Assembly (NCBI GenBank): GCA_964036155.1
Contig: OZ038422.1
Span: 57,373,201 to 57,437,200 of the forward strand
Length of the DNA stretch: 64,000 nucleotides
Direction: 5' to 3'
DNA from: Diploscapter coronatus
Lineage: Eukaryota > Nematoda > Chromadorea > Rhabditida > Rhabditidae
Shown here: positions 1 through 12,088 of the stretch, one piece after another
Numbering within the stretch: the first letter of the stretch is position 1
How the letters are laid out: each line of letters starts with the position of its first letter
Program-made: the position numbers and the translations under genes
The notes under the pieces: generated by a model
Databases searched by the model: none
Seen by the model: only the letters and a program-made list of their open reading frames with translations
What the model was told of the DNA's origin: nothing

Positions 1-294
1 GCTCGAGTAATGGATTTATTACGAGAGACAAGGGTAAAAGTACAATCCGGGAAGTCGGAGGAAATTGGAGAACAGCCGCTCGTCAGGAGAGCAGGAGGGT
101 AGACTGACTATTCAGAGGAGAATGGCCAATCAATAATTGTTAATGGTCAGGGAATAGAGATAACTACTAAAGAGGAGGGAGAAGAGCTAGTGTCGTGAGG
201 CGGCACTGCTAGGAGAGAGATAGAGATTGGGGAAAAGGTGAGAGATTATAGAAAGAGAGTAATAGGATAGGGTGAGCCTCTAACAATTGGTTTT
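1..294. repeat. dispersed repeat fragment truncating an F-box/kelch gene
   Basis: No gene is visible. The right part (about 235-294: a GAGATTATAGAAAGAGAG-like stretch followed by GTGAGCCTCTAACAAT) closely resembles 25355-25410, just outside the 5' end of the retrotransposon. Homology to the F-box/kelch family starts abruptly at about 295, inside what is an intron in the other copies. I infer a repeat insertion or recombination breakpoint. The repeat class is not recognised. Confidence 0.5.
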
Positions 295-749
295 TGTAAT
301 GCTACCTCTAGTAATTTGTCGAGTATTCAGGTCAAAGATTTCAAATAATTTTTTTCTGCTGTTCAATGCAAAAATCTAAAGTTTACAAAATTGGCAATGG
401 CAAATAAAATAACCTACCTTATCTTTTGTAGTTGCAACTTCATGTGGATATAAATTATTAATAAATCTCGCAATCTGCTCAATAGAATTAGTATGCGAAT
501 CAAACAGATAAATTTTTCCTTCCCAAATGCTGCCGTTTGTATAAGGTACTAAATACTAAAATTAGTTTTCGCTCATACAAGAAATATTTTCCTACGATAG
601 AATAGAAATTTCCTCTCGAGCGCCATCGGCAGATATTTCTTGATTATTCCCATCATCCGTTTATTAGTCCAGGCCAATTGTCCCAGGTCTTTGAATTCGG
701 GATATTCGCAGATCAACAATATAATTTCGACTGGTAAATTGGCTAACAT
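295..749 (-). pseudogene. F-box/kelch gene, 5' part only (copy 1)
   Basis: The start codon at 749 opens the family's F-box exon (MLANLPVEIILLICEYPEF...), ending in ...RKFLFY before a donor GTAGGAAAATATTTC. Exon 2 and part of exon 3 follow leftwards, with a normal AG acceptor (CTTTAG) before exon 3. All kelch-coding exons are absent because unrelated repeat DNA begins at about 294. About 14 nt upstream of the ATG is the family's conserved TTTAG acceptor, probably a trans-splice site. With F-box but no substrate-binding kelch region it is most likely a pseudogene, unless it splices into sequence left of the window. Confidence 0.65.
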
Positions 750-1633
750 CTTTGCTAGGAGACCTAAACAATAAAAATGGAAGTAGTATAGAAGAGTATT
801 GATTGAGTGAGAAAGTCGACAATTAATGAGTTTGAAATTGATCATTTAAGAATCCTAAAACTGGAAGATGGATGTTGAAACATGTAATAAATCTGGTTGG
901 AGATAGATGTAAGGGTTGTTAGACAGTGATTCGAAGTAGTGTATTGGTAGTTGCCTCTCAAACTCGGGAATTAAACCTTTTAGTAATAAAAAGAAAAATA
1001 CAAATAATATAAAAATGTAAAAGTTAAAATATTAGTAGAGGTAGTTGAAGTTCTACTATTAATTATATGGGTTGTTTCCTTCAAATGAGGTTGTAAGTTA
1101 ACATTTACGTTTATTTAAGTTTAAATATTCCTGCATTGATATTTAGAATTAAAAAGAACGATAAAATAACCTTAACAAATACTGAAAGGTATTGAACTGA
1201 AATTAGGTAGATTGATATCATAAAAATGATAAAGAAATGTCTCACATCAATAAAGTAGTGAAAAGGGGAGATTGACTGAGAGGAAAGTACAGTGACTATT
1301 TCAGTGAAACATCAAGGAAATAAGTAAAAATACGCTAATATTGATGCTGCTGACGAACAATGTATTTTGAATACCTTCAAGGAATGTTCACAAATCGATC
1401 AACTATTTCTGGTATATATTTTGAGGGAAAATTACTTTGAAATTACTATAAAATAAACACTGATTTGGCTACAGAATATTTGAAATACAGTACTTCAAAG
1501 AATATTTAGTTGAGTTTCAATTTTTCAGTATCTTCATTGGATGTCTTCGAGAGTTGTCTGTATCGTGTTCATTGAAGTTAAATTATTATTTCACATTTTA
1601 TTGAATAAAATTTCTATATGAAATCTGAGGTTA
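750..1633. repeat. intergenic spacer of the F-box/kelch array
   Basis: This is one of several related spacers between family members. It holds an SL1-like 21-mer on the minus strand (957-977), the conserved spacer motifs found again near 12.3, 16.7, 27.9 and 34.8 kb, and at about 1530-1560 the module GGATGTCTTCGAGAGTTGTCTGTATC that recurs at the 3' side of most copies. No coding region is supported here. Confidence 0.6.
957..977 (-). other. SL1-like sequence
   Basis: Read on the minus strand this is GGTTTAATT followed by CCCGAGTTTGAG, differing from the nematode SL1 leader by one deleted A and one substitution. The next bases are AG rather than GT, so there is no SL splice donor, and I see no clear Sm site downstream. 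It lies about 210 bp upstream of the copy 1 start codon, on the same strand. Confidence 0.4.
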
Positions 1634-2908
1634 TTATAGCCAAGCTTTATTTATGTTAATTTTTCCGACTTCTTGCCATTTATTCGCTTGTGGATCGTAT
1701 TCCTCGATTGAATTACGGAAATTTGATTCTTGATATCTAAGTTAGGAAATATTTTGTATAAAGATGTGCAAAATCTCAGCTCACCCTCCGATTGCATACA
1801 ATTTCCCGTTAGCGACAATGAGTGAATGATCGTATCTTGCATAATTCATATCAGCTATTCGAGAAATTCGGCTGTCAACTGGAGCTGAGGGGTCGAAACA
1901 TTCGCAGGATTTTAATTCTCCTCCACTAAATATATAATAATATATTATTTATCATATAAAATTAACGACCACAATCCTCCAGTTATGTAAATCCTTCCAT
2001 TTAGCGACGCAATTCCAAATGAACCTCGTATTTCTGGAAGCTCTCCGATTTCAATCCATTCCCGTTCATCGTCTGATAATCGATATATCTTTCTACTTCC
2101 ACAACCGTTAATAACTGAATATTCATAGTTACAATAATGAACATGCTATAATGTGACCGTATAAAATTCCATAGCATGTTATTGCTTGAACATTCCAAAC
2201 TGGAAAAGGAAAAGCAGGACCTGTTTGCCATTTTCCAGCTATTAAAACCTGAATAAATTATTTCATGGACTTTCATTCGATCTTCTTACATCAACTCGAG
2301 TTGTCTCTTTCCCTGTTTCAGAATCGTATCCACCCAAATAATGCCATTTGTCTTTGAAATAAGCCACAGATGCATATTTACGCCATTCAGGAGGATCTGG
2401 TCCTGCAAAGAATGCAATAAAATTACTAATGTACTGGCTTTTGTAGTGTTACCTCTAGTGATTTGTCGAGTATTCAGATCAAAGATTTCAAAGAGTTTTC
2501 CTCTACTGTTCAATGCAAAAATCGAAAATTTACAAAATTGCCAATGACAAACAAAATAATCTACCTTATCTTTTGTGGTTGCAACTTCCCATGAGCATAA
2601 AAAATGAGTTAATCTCGCAACTTGTTCAACAAAATTAGTATGCGAATCAAACAGGTAAATTCCTCTTTCGGTAGCATCGTTTGTTCTAGAATATACTAAA
2701 TACTAGAATTAATTTTCGAGAATACAAGAAATATTTTCCTACGATAGAATAAAGTTTTCATCTCGAGCTCTATCTCGAGCACTATTGGCCGATATTTCTT
2801 GATTATGTGCATCATCCGTTTATTAGTCCAGGCCAATTGTCCCAGATCTTTGAATTCGGGATATTTGCAGATCAGCAGTATAATTTCGACTGGTAAATTG
2901 GCTAACAT
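1634..2908 (-). CDS. F-box and kelch-repeat protein (copy 2)
   Basis: Predicted substrate adaptor of an SCF-type ubiquitin ligase: the F-box would bind a Skp1-related protein and the kelch repeats a target. Exon 1 (from 2908) encodes the F-box MLANLPVEIILLICKYPEF... Further exons give about four kelch-like repeats, seen as KDKWHYLGGYD, KIYRLSDDEREW, SLNGRIYITGG and KLYAIGG. The last repeat ends EEYDPQANKWQEVGKI and a stop at 1634. Introns are about 41-50 nt. Roughly 320 residues. The acceptor before exon 3 (near 2521) is CG instead of AG; keeping this 42-nt intron stays in frame with no stop, so the gene may still be coding. Domain calls are by eye; target unknown. Confidence 0.7.
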
Positions 2909-2924
2909 TTTTGTTAAGAGACCT

Positions 2925-5900
2925 AAACAATCACAATAATATTATTTTGAAATGGAAATAGTAAAAGAGTATTGATTGAATGAGAAATTCTGCAATTAAT
3001 GAATTTGAAGCTGATCATTGAAGAACGGAGAACGAAATTACTAAACTGGTGCCTCGCAATTTTATCAGACTAAAAAAATCGATCCCTTAACCGCACTGCT
3101 CTGTTTTGTCCCCTCTCCCCCTTCGTCCTGTCTATTTCTGCAATGCACAGGCACAAAAAGAGAGAAGAGCGATGAAAAGGAAAGGAAAGCGAAAAATGAG
3201 GGGAATTCATTGTCGATCAGGCAAACGCAATTAAAACACTAAAACAATTAATTACACCCAATTATCTCATTCAAATACCAGAATAGAAGCAATTTCCGAA
3301 ATTTTAAGACCGAGCACATGCAGGAACTCACTAGGAGAAGTGCTCGAAGAAGGTCGGAATGTCAGGGACGCGATTTTTTCCTCGAAATCATTCGATTTCT
3401 GCTAATTTTTTTTCTAAAAATCTTATGCGACTCCAGGTTGTTTCTGATGCTATAATTAAACGGTTCAGTAGGTGATCAGTCCACTCCCATTAGGACAATT
3501 AAAGGATGTTTAGGGGTTAGGATGATAGAATAAACAGTTGATGATAGTACCTCAAACTTGGGAATTAAAACCTGTTATTAATAAAAAGAAATATACAAAA
3601 ATTTTAAGCTAAAATGTTAGTAGAGGTAATTGAAATTCTAGTATTAATTATATAGATTGCCTCCTTCAAATGAGGCTGTAAACTAAAATTTACGCTTATT
3701 TAAACATTCTTTCATTGATATTTAGAATTAAGAGTGAATGTCAGGAAAAACCAAAGTCTTAGCAAAGGGGTGTTCCCAGGGGTCCTAAGATTTAGCTGAT
3801 TTTCACATATATAGTACAGTTTTTCACGCTGATCATCATAGTGCTAACCGTTTTTCGTAAAAATCATCGTATGCAGGATTACGGTAGCTTGAAGTTTTGA
3901 CAGATCCGACCTCGGGAAAAAATTCATAACTTTCTTATTTATGGACCAAATTGAATAATTCTTTTTTTATTTTGTAGATCTTGAGTGGGAGAATAGAGTA
4001 AAAATAAAAAGAAAATTTTTAGAAATTAATTTTGGTAGAAAAAATCCCGAAGTTACCCTATATACCCATACTATATTTAAAAGTGTAATGTGAGTTAATG
4101 TCGGAGCTTCTCATAAAATATTGTAGAGCTGTTCAAGTTGATCAACTTTTGTTCCAGAATGTGTACACACAGGGGGATATGAATTTTTGAACATTTTCGT
4201 GGGTCTGACCCATTAAAATCTCCATGCCACGAATACCATTATAGCTAGACCCAAAGTGTCTTCACAAAAGTTGCTCAGTTTGATGAGCTCTATCAATTAA
4301 TATACATATTATGGGGTTTTTCCTCAAAATTCTGAAATTTCTAATTTTGGTCGGCACACTTTGAGGGTCCATTTCTCAAAAAAAGCCTCTGGATTTTCGA
4401 TTTTTTGTTTTTATTTGATCAAAAACATGGTGGAAATTATTCCCTAGAATTTTTACGTGTGGCCCTATAACAAAAGTTTTCAGGAGGGCCGATTTTGTGC
4501 AAAAATGGAGGTGAAAATCATCAGTTTCCACTTCGGATCCGCCTTCTGTCCCAAGCAAGTGGTTGACTCCTGGAAAACTATATATCAGAAAGTGGATATT
4601 TACATGGACTATCTCATGCTTTTTAAATTTTTCGAAAATCTCTTATAGCATAAAAGGCTTCCTCTGTACCTTCTGACGAGTATCATTTTCAAATTTCAAA
4701 TTAGCATAGCCCCGCTCACTTTCGAGAACGAGGCAAGATGGTTCCATTTTTGTGATCAGAGTCCGAGGGGGTATTCACCCATATGGTTCATATTCGAACT
4801 AAAAAACTTGTGCACTAGTGCAATTTTTTGTTCGAGTCTAACACGGAACGGAATGCGTCTTAAGTTCATCAGATTACCAGTAGGCAAAAATAAGAAGGAA
4901 AAAAATGGTTCCAGGCAAGCAAAACTAATGATAAAATGATAAGAGAAGAGCAAGACTAAAGAAATGAAAGAGTAAAGAACAAATTGGAAAGATGGAGTCG
5001 CACTACAGTTGTTAGCGAGTGCACTGAATAACTGAATTGCGAGGTCGTGAATTATCACAGACGGTTTTCTTTCTCCATTCTTCAAAATAGCATGATGCAG
5101 TGCAGTCAGTCAGTCACCAATAACCTCAATCGCACCACAGATGAGTACTATTTTCTCGCCTCTACCTTTTCGCATTACCATTCCGAGTTCTTTCAAATCA
5201 TCCGTTCCAGTTAAAAAATTATGTTTCTCTAGTTTCACTAACTCTCTTAATTCAAATTCCTTTATGTGCAACATGCAAAAAAAAGGGGAGAGTGGGCTTC
5301 GAAATGCGAAGAAATGAGAACAGGGTTGTAAATTTTGTACACGATTATACACGATGACGAATTTTAAAAGCTCTTTTCGCGTATTGATGCGTATTGAAGG
5401 ATAGATGAAAACAACCGACTGCTATAATTCATTGCAAAATTTATAGATGCGTGTCCAATAGGTTACAAAATTTGTAACCCTAAATGGGAGGAACTTTTCA
5501 CTGCCTGCGTTCTTCCTTCTGCTTCTGCTTTTTTCTTTCTTGCCTTCCCGCTACAGTTCCCTGCCACACCTTACTTCATATAAAAGGCCCTAGTGATCTC
5601 GTCTTTCATGCTTCGAGGGTCACATCGCCTCTTTCTTCATTTCGACCTAAAAGGTTTGATCTTCATTTCAAATTTGAAATTAATTTTTTGAATTTAAAAC
5701 TAACAATCAAATCAGCTAATCAAATTTACCCATTAGCTGAAATAGCGAAATATTTAGAGCAAGACAATAACTCTCTAAATATTTTGAAAGGCTCATCTTA
5801 GTCTTTTCTAGTTCATATTCTCATTAATCATATCCTTTCATCCTCTTCTTTCATCATTCACGCTTACCGTAAAGTCTAAAATTAAGTCCATCACTAAAAT

Positions 5901-5990
5901 TGTCAAAACTGTCCATGACTCAGCTCAAATCATATTGGGGATTTATTTATGGATTCTTTAGAACATTTGGATCAAGTTTTTACTAATATC
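2925..5990. repeat. gene-free, repeat-rich interval
   Basis: No supported gene. The interval holds an SL1-like 22-mer (3551-3572), a dispersed repeat from about 3728 (AAGAGTGAATGTC...CACGCTGATCATCATAG, then GATTACGGTAGCTTGAAG) that recurs near 37.95, 40.85, 50.27 and 52.28 kb, and AT-rich sequence. Open frames here lack splice-consistent extensions or recognisable domains. Confidence 0.5.
3551..3572 (-). other. best SL1-like sequence, followed by a GT donor
   Basis: On the minus strand it reads GGTTTTAATT then CCCAAGTTTGAG, followed at once by GTAC. Relative to SL1 it has one extra T and lacks one A, and it keeps the splice donor expected of a spliced-leader RNA gene. The next 100 nt show no convincing Sm site, so this may be a degenerate SL RNA gene or a coincidence in a repeat. 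Confidence 0.35.
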
Positions 5991-6124
5991 ATATGATAAA
6001 ATATGGCGGTTTGAAACTTTCAATTTGTCGAGAAACTGAATTCCATGGACTTTTATTTTAGGATTTACAGTGTCTATTCGCATGTATTTTGTTCTATTCT
6101 AATTAACTTTATTTTACTTATTGA

Positions 6125-6137
6125 TTTCCTTTACAGG
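6125..6137 (+). promoter_or_regulatory. probable trans-splice acceptor of the collagen gene
   Basis: TTTCCTTTACAG sits one base before the collagen ATG, a typical nematode spliced-leader acceptor position. It is the reason I prefer the start at 6138 over an in-frame upstream ATG at 6045. Confidence 0.6.
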
Positions 6138-8677
6138 ATGTTCGAAGAGAAGCTTCTCGTGGGGATCGCCTCCACTTGCTCGCTGATCGCCGTGATCACC
6201 TGCCTGATCGTCATCCCGACGATCTACAAGGAGATCAACGATATCCACGACGAGGTCATCGACTCCGTCAACGTGTTCCGTGTGGAGACCGACACTGCCT
6301 GGGCCGACATGATGGACGTCCAAGTCCTGGTCACCCCTCCATCCAAGCCCAGAGAGAACCCATTCGCCTCGGTCTTCCGTCAGAAGCGTCAGTACTACGG
6401 CGGACTTCCATCTTGGTGCCAGTGCAATCCTCCAGTCGCCCGCTGCCCACCGTTAGTATCTTGTTCTAATTGTTATGACGAAAAATAATAATCTATTCAA
6501 TTTCAGCGGACCACCTGGACTCCCTGGACCTCGTAAGTTCGACGTTTTGATTTTAAAAATCTCCTAAAGAAATAGAGGAGTTGAGAAGAGAGCGATATTC
6601 AATCATTCACTGCTTACAATAGTTAATCATATACCATTTCAGCTGGACAGCCCGGAAATCCTGTGAGAATTACTTTCATATATGATATATGATTTGCATA
6701 TTATTACCAGTGATATTATTATGTTTTTTCGGAATAAATTACATTATATTCTGAAAAAATAAACATAATATTCACTGGTGATATGTTTCTGTGAATTATA
6801 TTTGAATGAACCGAAAATAGGGACCCCCTGGACAGCCTGGAGCCGACAACCACCACTACTATCCACCCATCTCTTGCCCAGCCCCACCCAACGACTGCAA
6901 GCGATGCCCAAGAGGGTAGGTTTTTCTCAATATTTCAGTTATTTGGCTTGAAAAATCTTGTATTTGAAATAAGAAAAAGAAATCAAATTATTCAATAATA
7001 ATGTGCATAGTGATGCATATCGGTATCATTTGATAAAATAATATACTTCAATAATACAATTGTCAAGCCAAATATGATGTTTAATGGGTTTATTCATTCA
7101 TATTGTCATTCTGAACGACTAATCCGTGTAATTTCAGACCACCAGGACCGTAAGTTCCCCATTTTTTTACTTCTCTGATCAATATCTAATCAACAAATGA
7201 TTTAAGTCCTGGACCTGATGGACATATGGGACCTGCTGTAAGCTAATTTTATTCCAGAATTTTCACTAAATTTCACTTTTTAGGGACACCCTGGAGTAAG
7301 CTGGAATCATACATTTCAGAGATTATGCTAATTTAACTTAAGGCCCCAGGACAGCCAGGTTTCGGAGGACGTGGCGGCCCACCTGGACCCGTAAGATTTT
7401 GATTAATTCATCCTCGAATTTGATTCTAATTTTATTCCATTTCAGCAAGGACCTGCCGGAGGTGAGTTTTCTTCCATTTGCCGACACAAAACACGATTAT
7501 TATTTTGATATTTTAATCTGAATCTAACCATCCCCAGGACTTTAATTCGGAATATCTTACAAATTACAGCTTTTCTCCCTCTTAAATTCCACTTCAAATC
7601 CTTTCTTAATATACCATCAAATTTGACTAATCTTTAGACTCTGGAAGACCAGGAAGCCCCGTATGGAAATGTTTTATAAATAATTTGCATATCATCGATG
7701 ATATTATTACTGCGTTTCAAGACAGTTTAATGCCTCATAAACTACTCTTGATAACTGTGTAATAATTATCACTGATGATAATATGTGAATTATCTATAAA
7801 AATTCAACTGATCTAGGGACAACCCGGACGCCGTAAGTTCTAAAATTAAGACCATTCGATCCAATGATGCATACGAGTTTGATTTTCAGCCGGACTCGCA
7901 GGAAGGAGCGGAACTCGTGTAGCTGGAAGACCAGGAAGATCAGGGTAAATCATTTGTAGCTCAAAAACATACCATAATTAATGAAATTTTAGAGCCCCAG
8001 GACAGCCCGTATGTTTTATCAAAAATAATTCCCTGAAAACGAACTAATTTCTAATTTATTATAGGGCCAACCAGGAATCGACGGAGGTCTCCCAGGAATC
8101 CCAGGTTTGCGGCTCATAAACGATTTAACCCTAGGATTAATGTTAATTCTGGGCGTAAAAACCCAGCGTTAAATTATCCAAAGATTTAAATCGATTATGA
8201 AATGATTTAAGGAGGCGACGGACGCTCCGTGAGTTGAATTAACACCTAATTGATCATTTATTTAATTAATTTAGGGACCCGTTGGAGCACCAGGAAACCC
8301 CGGTATCGAATTCACAGCTATTTACTGCCTATCGAAGATTGTGATTGAATGGGGATTTTTGGCGAAGTTGAATCCGAAATCTCACATTTAATCGTGATTT
8401 TGATCGGTTAAAATCGCTATGAATGACTCGATTGCAGGATATTCCGGAAGGTAGATTTTCAAAACTTGACCTTTGATTAATAATTGTTGCTCATTCAGAC
8501 CAGGAGGAGATGGTCTGCCAGGAAGCCCAGGACAGCCGTAAGAAGACTTTCAATATTGTTTATAATTATGAAAAAATGACTGATACTTGCAGAGGAATCC
8601 CAGGACCGGACTCGGCTTACTGCCCCTGCCCAGGAAGATCCAGCTACTTCCAGGCCAAGAGCTACAAGAAGCACTAA
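6138..8677 (+). CDS. nematode cuticle collagen, 19 exons
   Basis: Structural protein of the cuticle, secreted by the hypodermis. Exons: 6138-6451, 6507-6532, 6643-6662, 6821-6915, 7138-7149, 7207-7237, 7284-7295, 7343-7390, 7446-7461, 7638-7660, 7817-7832, 7890-7944, 7993-8008, 8065-8104, 8212-8228, 8275-8302, 8438-8450, 8499-8537, 8593-8677. Together 906 nt, 301 residues, in phase throughout with GT/AG at every junction. Residues 1-60 are the cuticle collagen N-terminal domain with a hydrophobic segment at about 6-28. RQKR at 81-84 is a subtilisin-type processing site. Cys clusters (WCQC, RCPP, DCKRC, and YCPCP near the C-terminus) flank Gly-X-Y blocks. Length is normal for the family; the splitting into 12-55 nt exons is not. 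Ortholog not assigned. Confidence 0.9.
6670..6805. repeat. palindromic MITE-like insert in collagen intron 3
   Basis: ACCAGTGATATTATTATG and its near-complement CATAATATTCACTGGTGAT face each other across a short AT-rich centre containing a second inverted pair (TTTTTTCGGAATA / TATTCTGAAAAAA). It occupies most of the intron. A related palindrome lies in intron 10. Confidence 0.5.
7672..7802. repeat. palindromic MITE-like insert in collagen intron 10
   Basis: ATAATTTGCATATCATCGAT...TAATATGTGAATTAT form imperfect terminal inverted repeats around a centre with ACTGATGATAATATG. It shares TTTGCATAT and CACTGATGATAATAT-like blocks with the intron 3 insert, suggesting one family. Confidence 0.45.
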
Positions 8678-9578
8678 GCGGTGGTTCTCGGATCGAACTG
8701 GAGACAAACACCCAAAAACTAACAGCTTTCCACCATCCATTCTCTCCAGTCTCGCTTCATTTTTTCTTCTTTTCGTATCTTTGCCTTCTGCTTCAAATCT
8801 CTCACCCAAGAGTGTTGAGCATCGTAAAATTAACTTGCAATTCTAAAATAAATTATTCGAACGTGAGGTGCCGTGTTAAATATATTAGAAACATTCAATT
8901 ACATTACAAAGTACAATAAGGCCAGCTTTTAACAATTGCTGTTTTTCAAGCTTCACATCTAATATTTTTGAAGATATTAAATCATACCAAATGGAATCAT
9001 CCAATGAAGATCAGCTTTCTAACTAGTGTGCTAAATATGATTATATGGATTCTCAAATTAAGCCACACACGAATTGCATATTGCTGATACCGAAATTTGA
9101 GGGGAGAAAGAATGATTTTAGGTCAGTCTCTCCTTTTCATGTGCTATTTCTCGAGTTCCTGATTTTCTAACCACTAAAAATAACTGTTCACCACTTTGCA
9201 CCTCTCAGTTTTCGGTATCAACAATACAGAAATCCCTTTTTTCATTCGAATAATCTCATCCTTGAAAGCGCAAAATTATCGCTGCATAGATATTCAATGG
9301 AAATGAACCGAGTGAACAAATCTCTAAATTGGTTGGACAATAATCTGTTCAATTTCGAATGCCATCTAAAATGTAGTCTCGCATTCAAATACAATATGCT
9401 CAAGAGGAAGAGAGGAAGAGGTTTTCATTAAAAAATATTAAAAGGAATATTTATTTCAGTTACAATTATTCCTCTTAACTCTTGGATGTCTCCGAGAGTT
9501 GTCTGTATTATTCTCATTAAAATCAAATTATTATTTAACATTTTATTGAATAAAATTTCCATATGAAATCTGAGATTA
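8678..9578. other. collagen 3' UTR and spacer
   Basis: An AATAAA signal lies at 8847-8852, about 170 nt after the collagen stop. The rest is AT-rich spacer up to the end of the convergent F-box/kelch gene; the GGATGTCTCCGAGAGTTGTCTGTAT module appears at about 9483. No further gene seen. Confidence 0.5.
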
Positions 9579-12088
9579 TTATAACCAAGCTTCATTTATT
9601 TTAATTTCTCCGACTTCACGCCATTCATTCGTTCGTGGATCGTATTCCTCGATTGAATTACAAAAATTTCCCAGTGAAAATATATTTTTTTTAAATCTAA
9701 GAACAAATATTTCGTACAAAGATGCAAAATCTCAGCTCACGTTCCTCCGATTGCATACAATTTCCTGTTAGCGACAATGAGCGAATGATTCCGTCTTTCA
9801 TGATTCATATCTGCTATTCGAGAAATTCGACTGTCAACTGGAGCTGAGGGGTCGAAACACAGACAGGATTTTAATACTTGACCACTATTATAACTAAATA
9901 CATAATGATACATTATTTATCATACAAAATTAACGACCAGTATCCTCCAGCTATGTAAATTTTTCCATTTAGAGATGCAACCCCTAAATTATATCGTTCT
10001 TCTGGAAGCTGTCCAATTTCAATCCATTCTCGTTCATCGTCTGATAATCGATATATCTTTCTACTACCATATTCATCAATAACTGAATATCCATAATTAC
10101 AATAATGAATATGCTATAATGTGACCGTATAAAATTTCGTCGCATGTTATTCCTTGATCTTCACTAATTGGAAGAGGAAAAGCAGGTCCTGTTTGCCATT
10201 GTCCATCTATTAAAACCTGAATAAATTATTTAATGGACTTTCATTAGATCTTCTTACATCAACTCGATTCGTCTCTTCTTCTGTTTCAGGATCCCGTCCA
10301 CCCAAATAATACAATTTGCCTTTGAAATAAGCGACAGATGCACCACTACGCCTTTCAGGAGGATCTGGGCCTGTAAAATTCTTTGAATCGATCATTTATG
10401 GATCTGTTGAGCAGACCTCTTGAAAATTGTCGAGTATTCAAGTCATATATTTTAAATGATCCATATCCGCTAATTCCAAAAATCTTAAATTTGAGAAATT
10501 AGTCAAAATAACGAGCATAAGAATTTACTTTATTCTGTGTAGTTGCTACTTGATATGGCGCATAATAATTGTAGAATTTTGCAATCTCTTCTACTGAGTA
10601 GGTAAATGAATCGAACAAACATATTATTCCTTTGTCTTCGCCGTCATCCCGATAATAAACTAAATTATTACGAATCGTTTCAAAGTCTCTTACTTAACTT
10701 TTAACATAATTTCTTACGATAGAAGAAAACTTTATGCGGATCAATTTTTCCGACTTCTCGCCATTCCCTCGTTTGCGGATCGTATTCCTCGATTGAATTA
10801 CAATAATATTCCTTATAACGTTTTCCAAATCTAAATAAAATATTTCGTAATAAGGATATGCGAAATCTCAGCTCACCCTCCGGTTGCATACAATTTCCCG
10901 TTAGCGACAATGAGCGAATGTTGCTCTCTTGCATAATTCATATCAGCGATGTTAGAAATTTGACTGTTAACGGGAGCTGAGGGGTCGAAATATAAACAGG
11001 ATTTTAATGCATTAGAACGACTAAATATATAATGATACATTATTTATCATACAAGATTAACGACTTCTCTCCTCCAGTTATGTAAATTCTTCCATTTAGA
11101 GATGCAACTCCGGAAAAAAGTCGTCTTTCTGGGAGTTCTCCGACTTCAATCCATTCCCGTTCATCGTCTGACAATCGATATATCTCTCGGCTATTTCTTC
11201 CATCAATAACTGAACATCCATAATTACAATAATGAAAATGCTATAATGTGACCGTATAACATTTCATTGTATGTTATTGCTTGAGCCCATATAATTGGAA
11301 GAGGAAAAGCAGGTCCTGTTTTCCATTCTCTATCTATTAAAACCTGAATTAATTATTTCATGGACTTTCATTCGACTTTCTTACATCAACTCTACTAGTC
11401 CGTTCAGGTATTTCAGAATCTTCATCTGTTTCAGAATCTTCATCTGTTTCAGAATCTTCATCTTTTTCAGAATCTTCATCTGTTTCAGAATCCTCCTCTG
11501 TTTTAGGATCCCATCCACCCAAATAATACAATTTGTCTTTGAAATAAGCCACTGATGCACCTCTACGCCATTCAGGAGAATCAGGTCCTGCAAAGAATGC
11601 AATAAAATTAAACCAATCTATTGAATTTTGTAATGCTACCTCTAGTGATTTGTCGAGTAGTCAAGTCAAAGATTTCAAGCCGTTTTTGAAAAGCGCTAAT
11701 TACAAAAATCTAAAATTTACAAAATTGACAATGGCAAATAAAATAATCTACCTTATCTTTTGTAGTTGCTACTTGATATGGCTCATAACAATTGTCAAAT
11801 TTTGCAATCTGCTTAACAAAATTAGTATACGAATCAAGTAGACAAATTCTTCCTTCCCAAATTTTGCCGTTTTTATAAGGCACTAAATACTAAAATTAAT
11901 TTTCGCTCATACAAGAATATTTTCCTACGATAGAATAAAACTTTCCCTTCGAGCGTGAGTGCCATCGGCCGATATTTCTTGATTATTTGCATCATTCGCT
12001 TGCTAGTCCAGGCCAATTGACCCAGATCTGTGAATTCTGGATATTGGCAGATTAACAATATCATTTCGACTGGCAAATTGGCTAGCAT
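9579..12088 (-). CDS. F-box protein with two kelch bodies (fusion, copy 3)
   Basis: Starts at 12088 with F-box MLANLPVEMILLICQYPEF... A complete kelch body follows. Near 10740 the last repeat (EEYDPQTREWREVGKIDPH) runs straight into KVFFY, the residue of the tail of a second F-box exon, then a donor GTAAGAAATTATG and a second kelch body down to the stop at 9579. The junction keeps the frame (FY then LYYRDDGEDKGI). About 640 residues. The first body has a spacer of repeated Glu/Asp/Thr/Ser motifs (SETDEDSETDED) encoded by an 18-bp tandem repeat at 11410-11500. Probable SCF-type adaptor; target unknown. Confidence 0.7.
11408..11502 (-). repeat. 18-bp tandem repeat in the copy 3 kelch gene
   Basis: TTTCAGAATCTTCATCTG is repeated about five times with small changes. 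On the coding (minus) strand it encodes DEDSET/DEDSEK units, an acidic loop within the first kelch body, upstream of the RVDV splice site. Other family members have only a short loop here. Confidence 0.8.

Noticed and set aside
5484..5801. 105-residue plus-strand frame
   Set aside because: Cys/Phe-rich start, no domain, no splice support, composition like a spacer.
6045..6137. Upstream in-frame start for the collagen gene
   Set aside because: It would place a second hydrophobic stretch before the conserved N-terminal domain and ignores the trans-splice-like acceptor directly before 6138.
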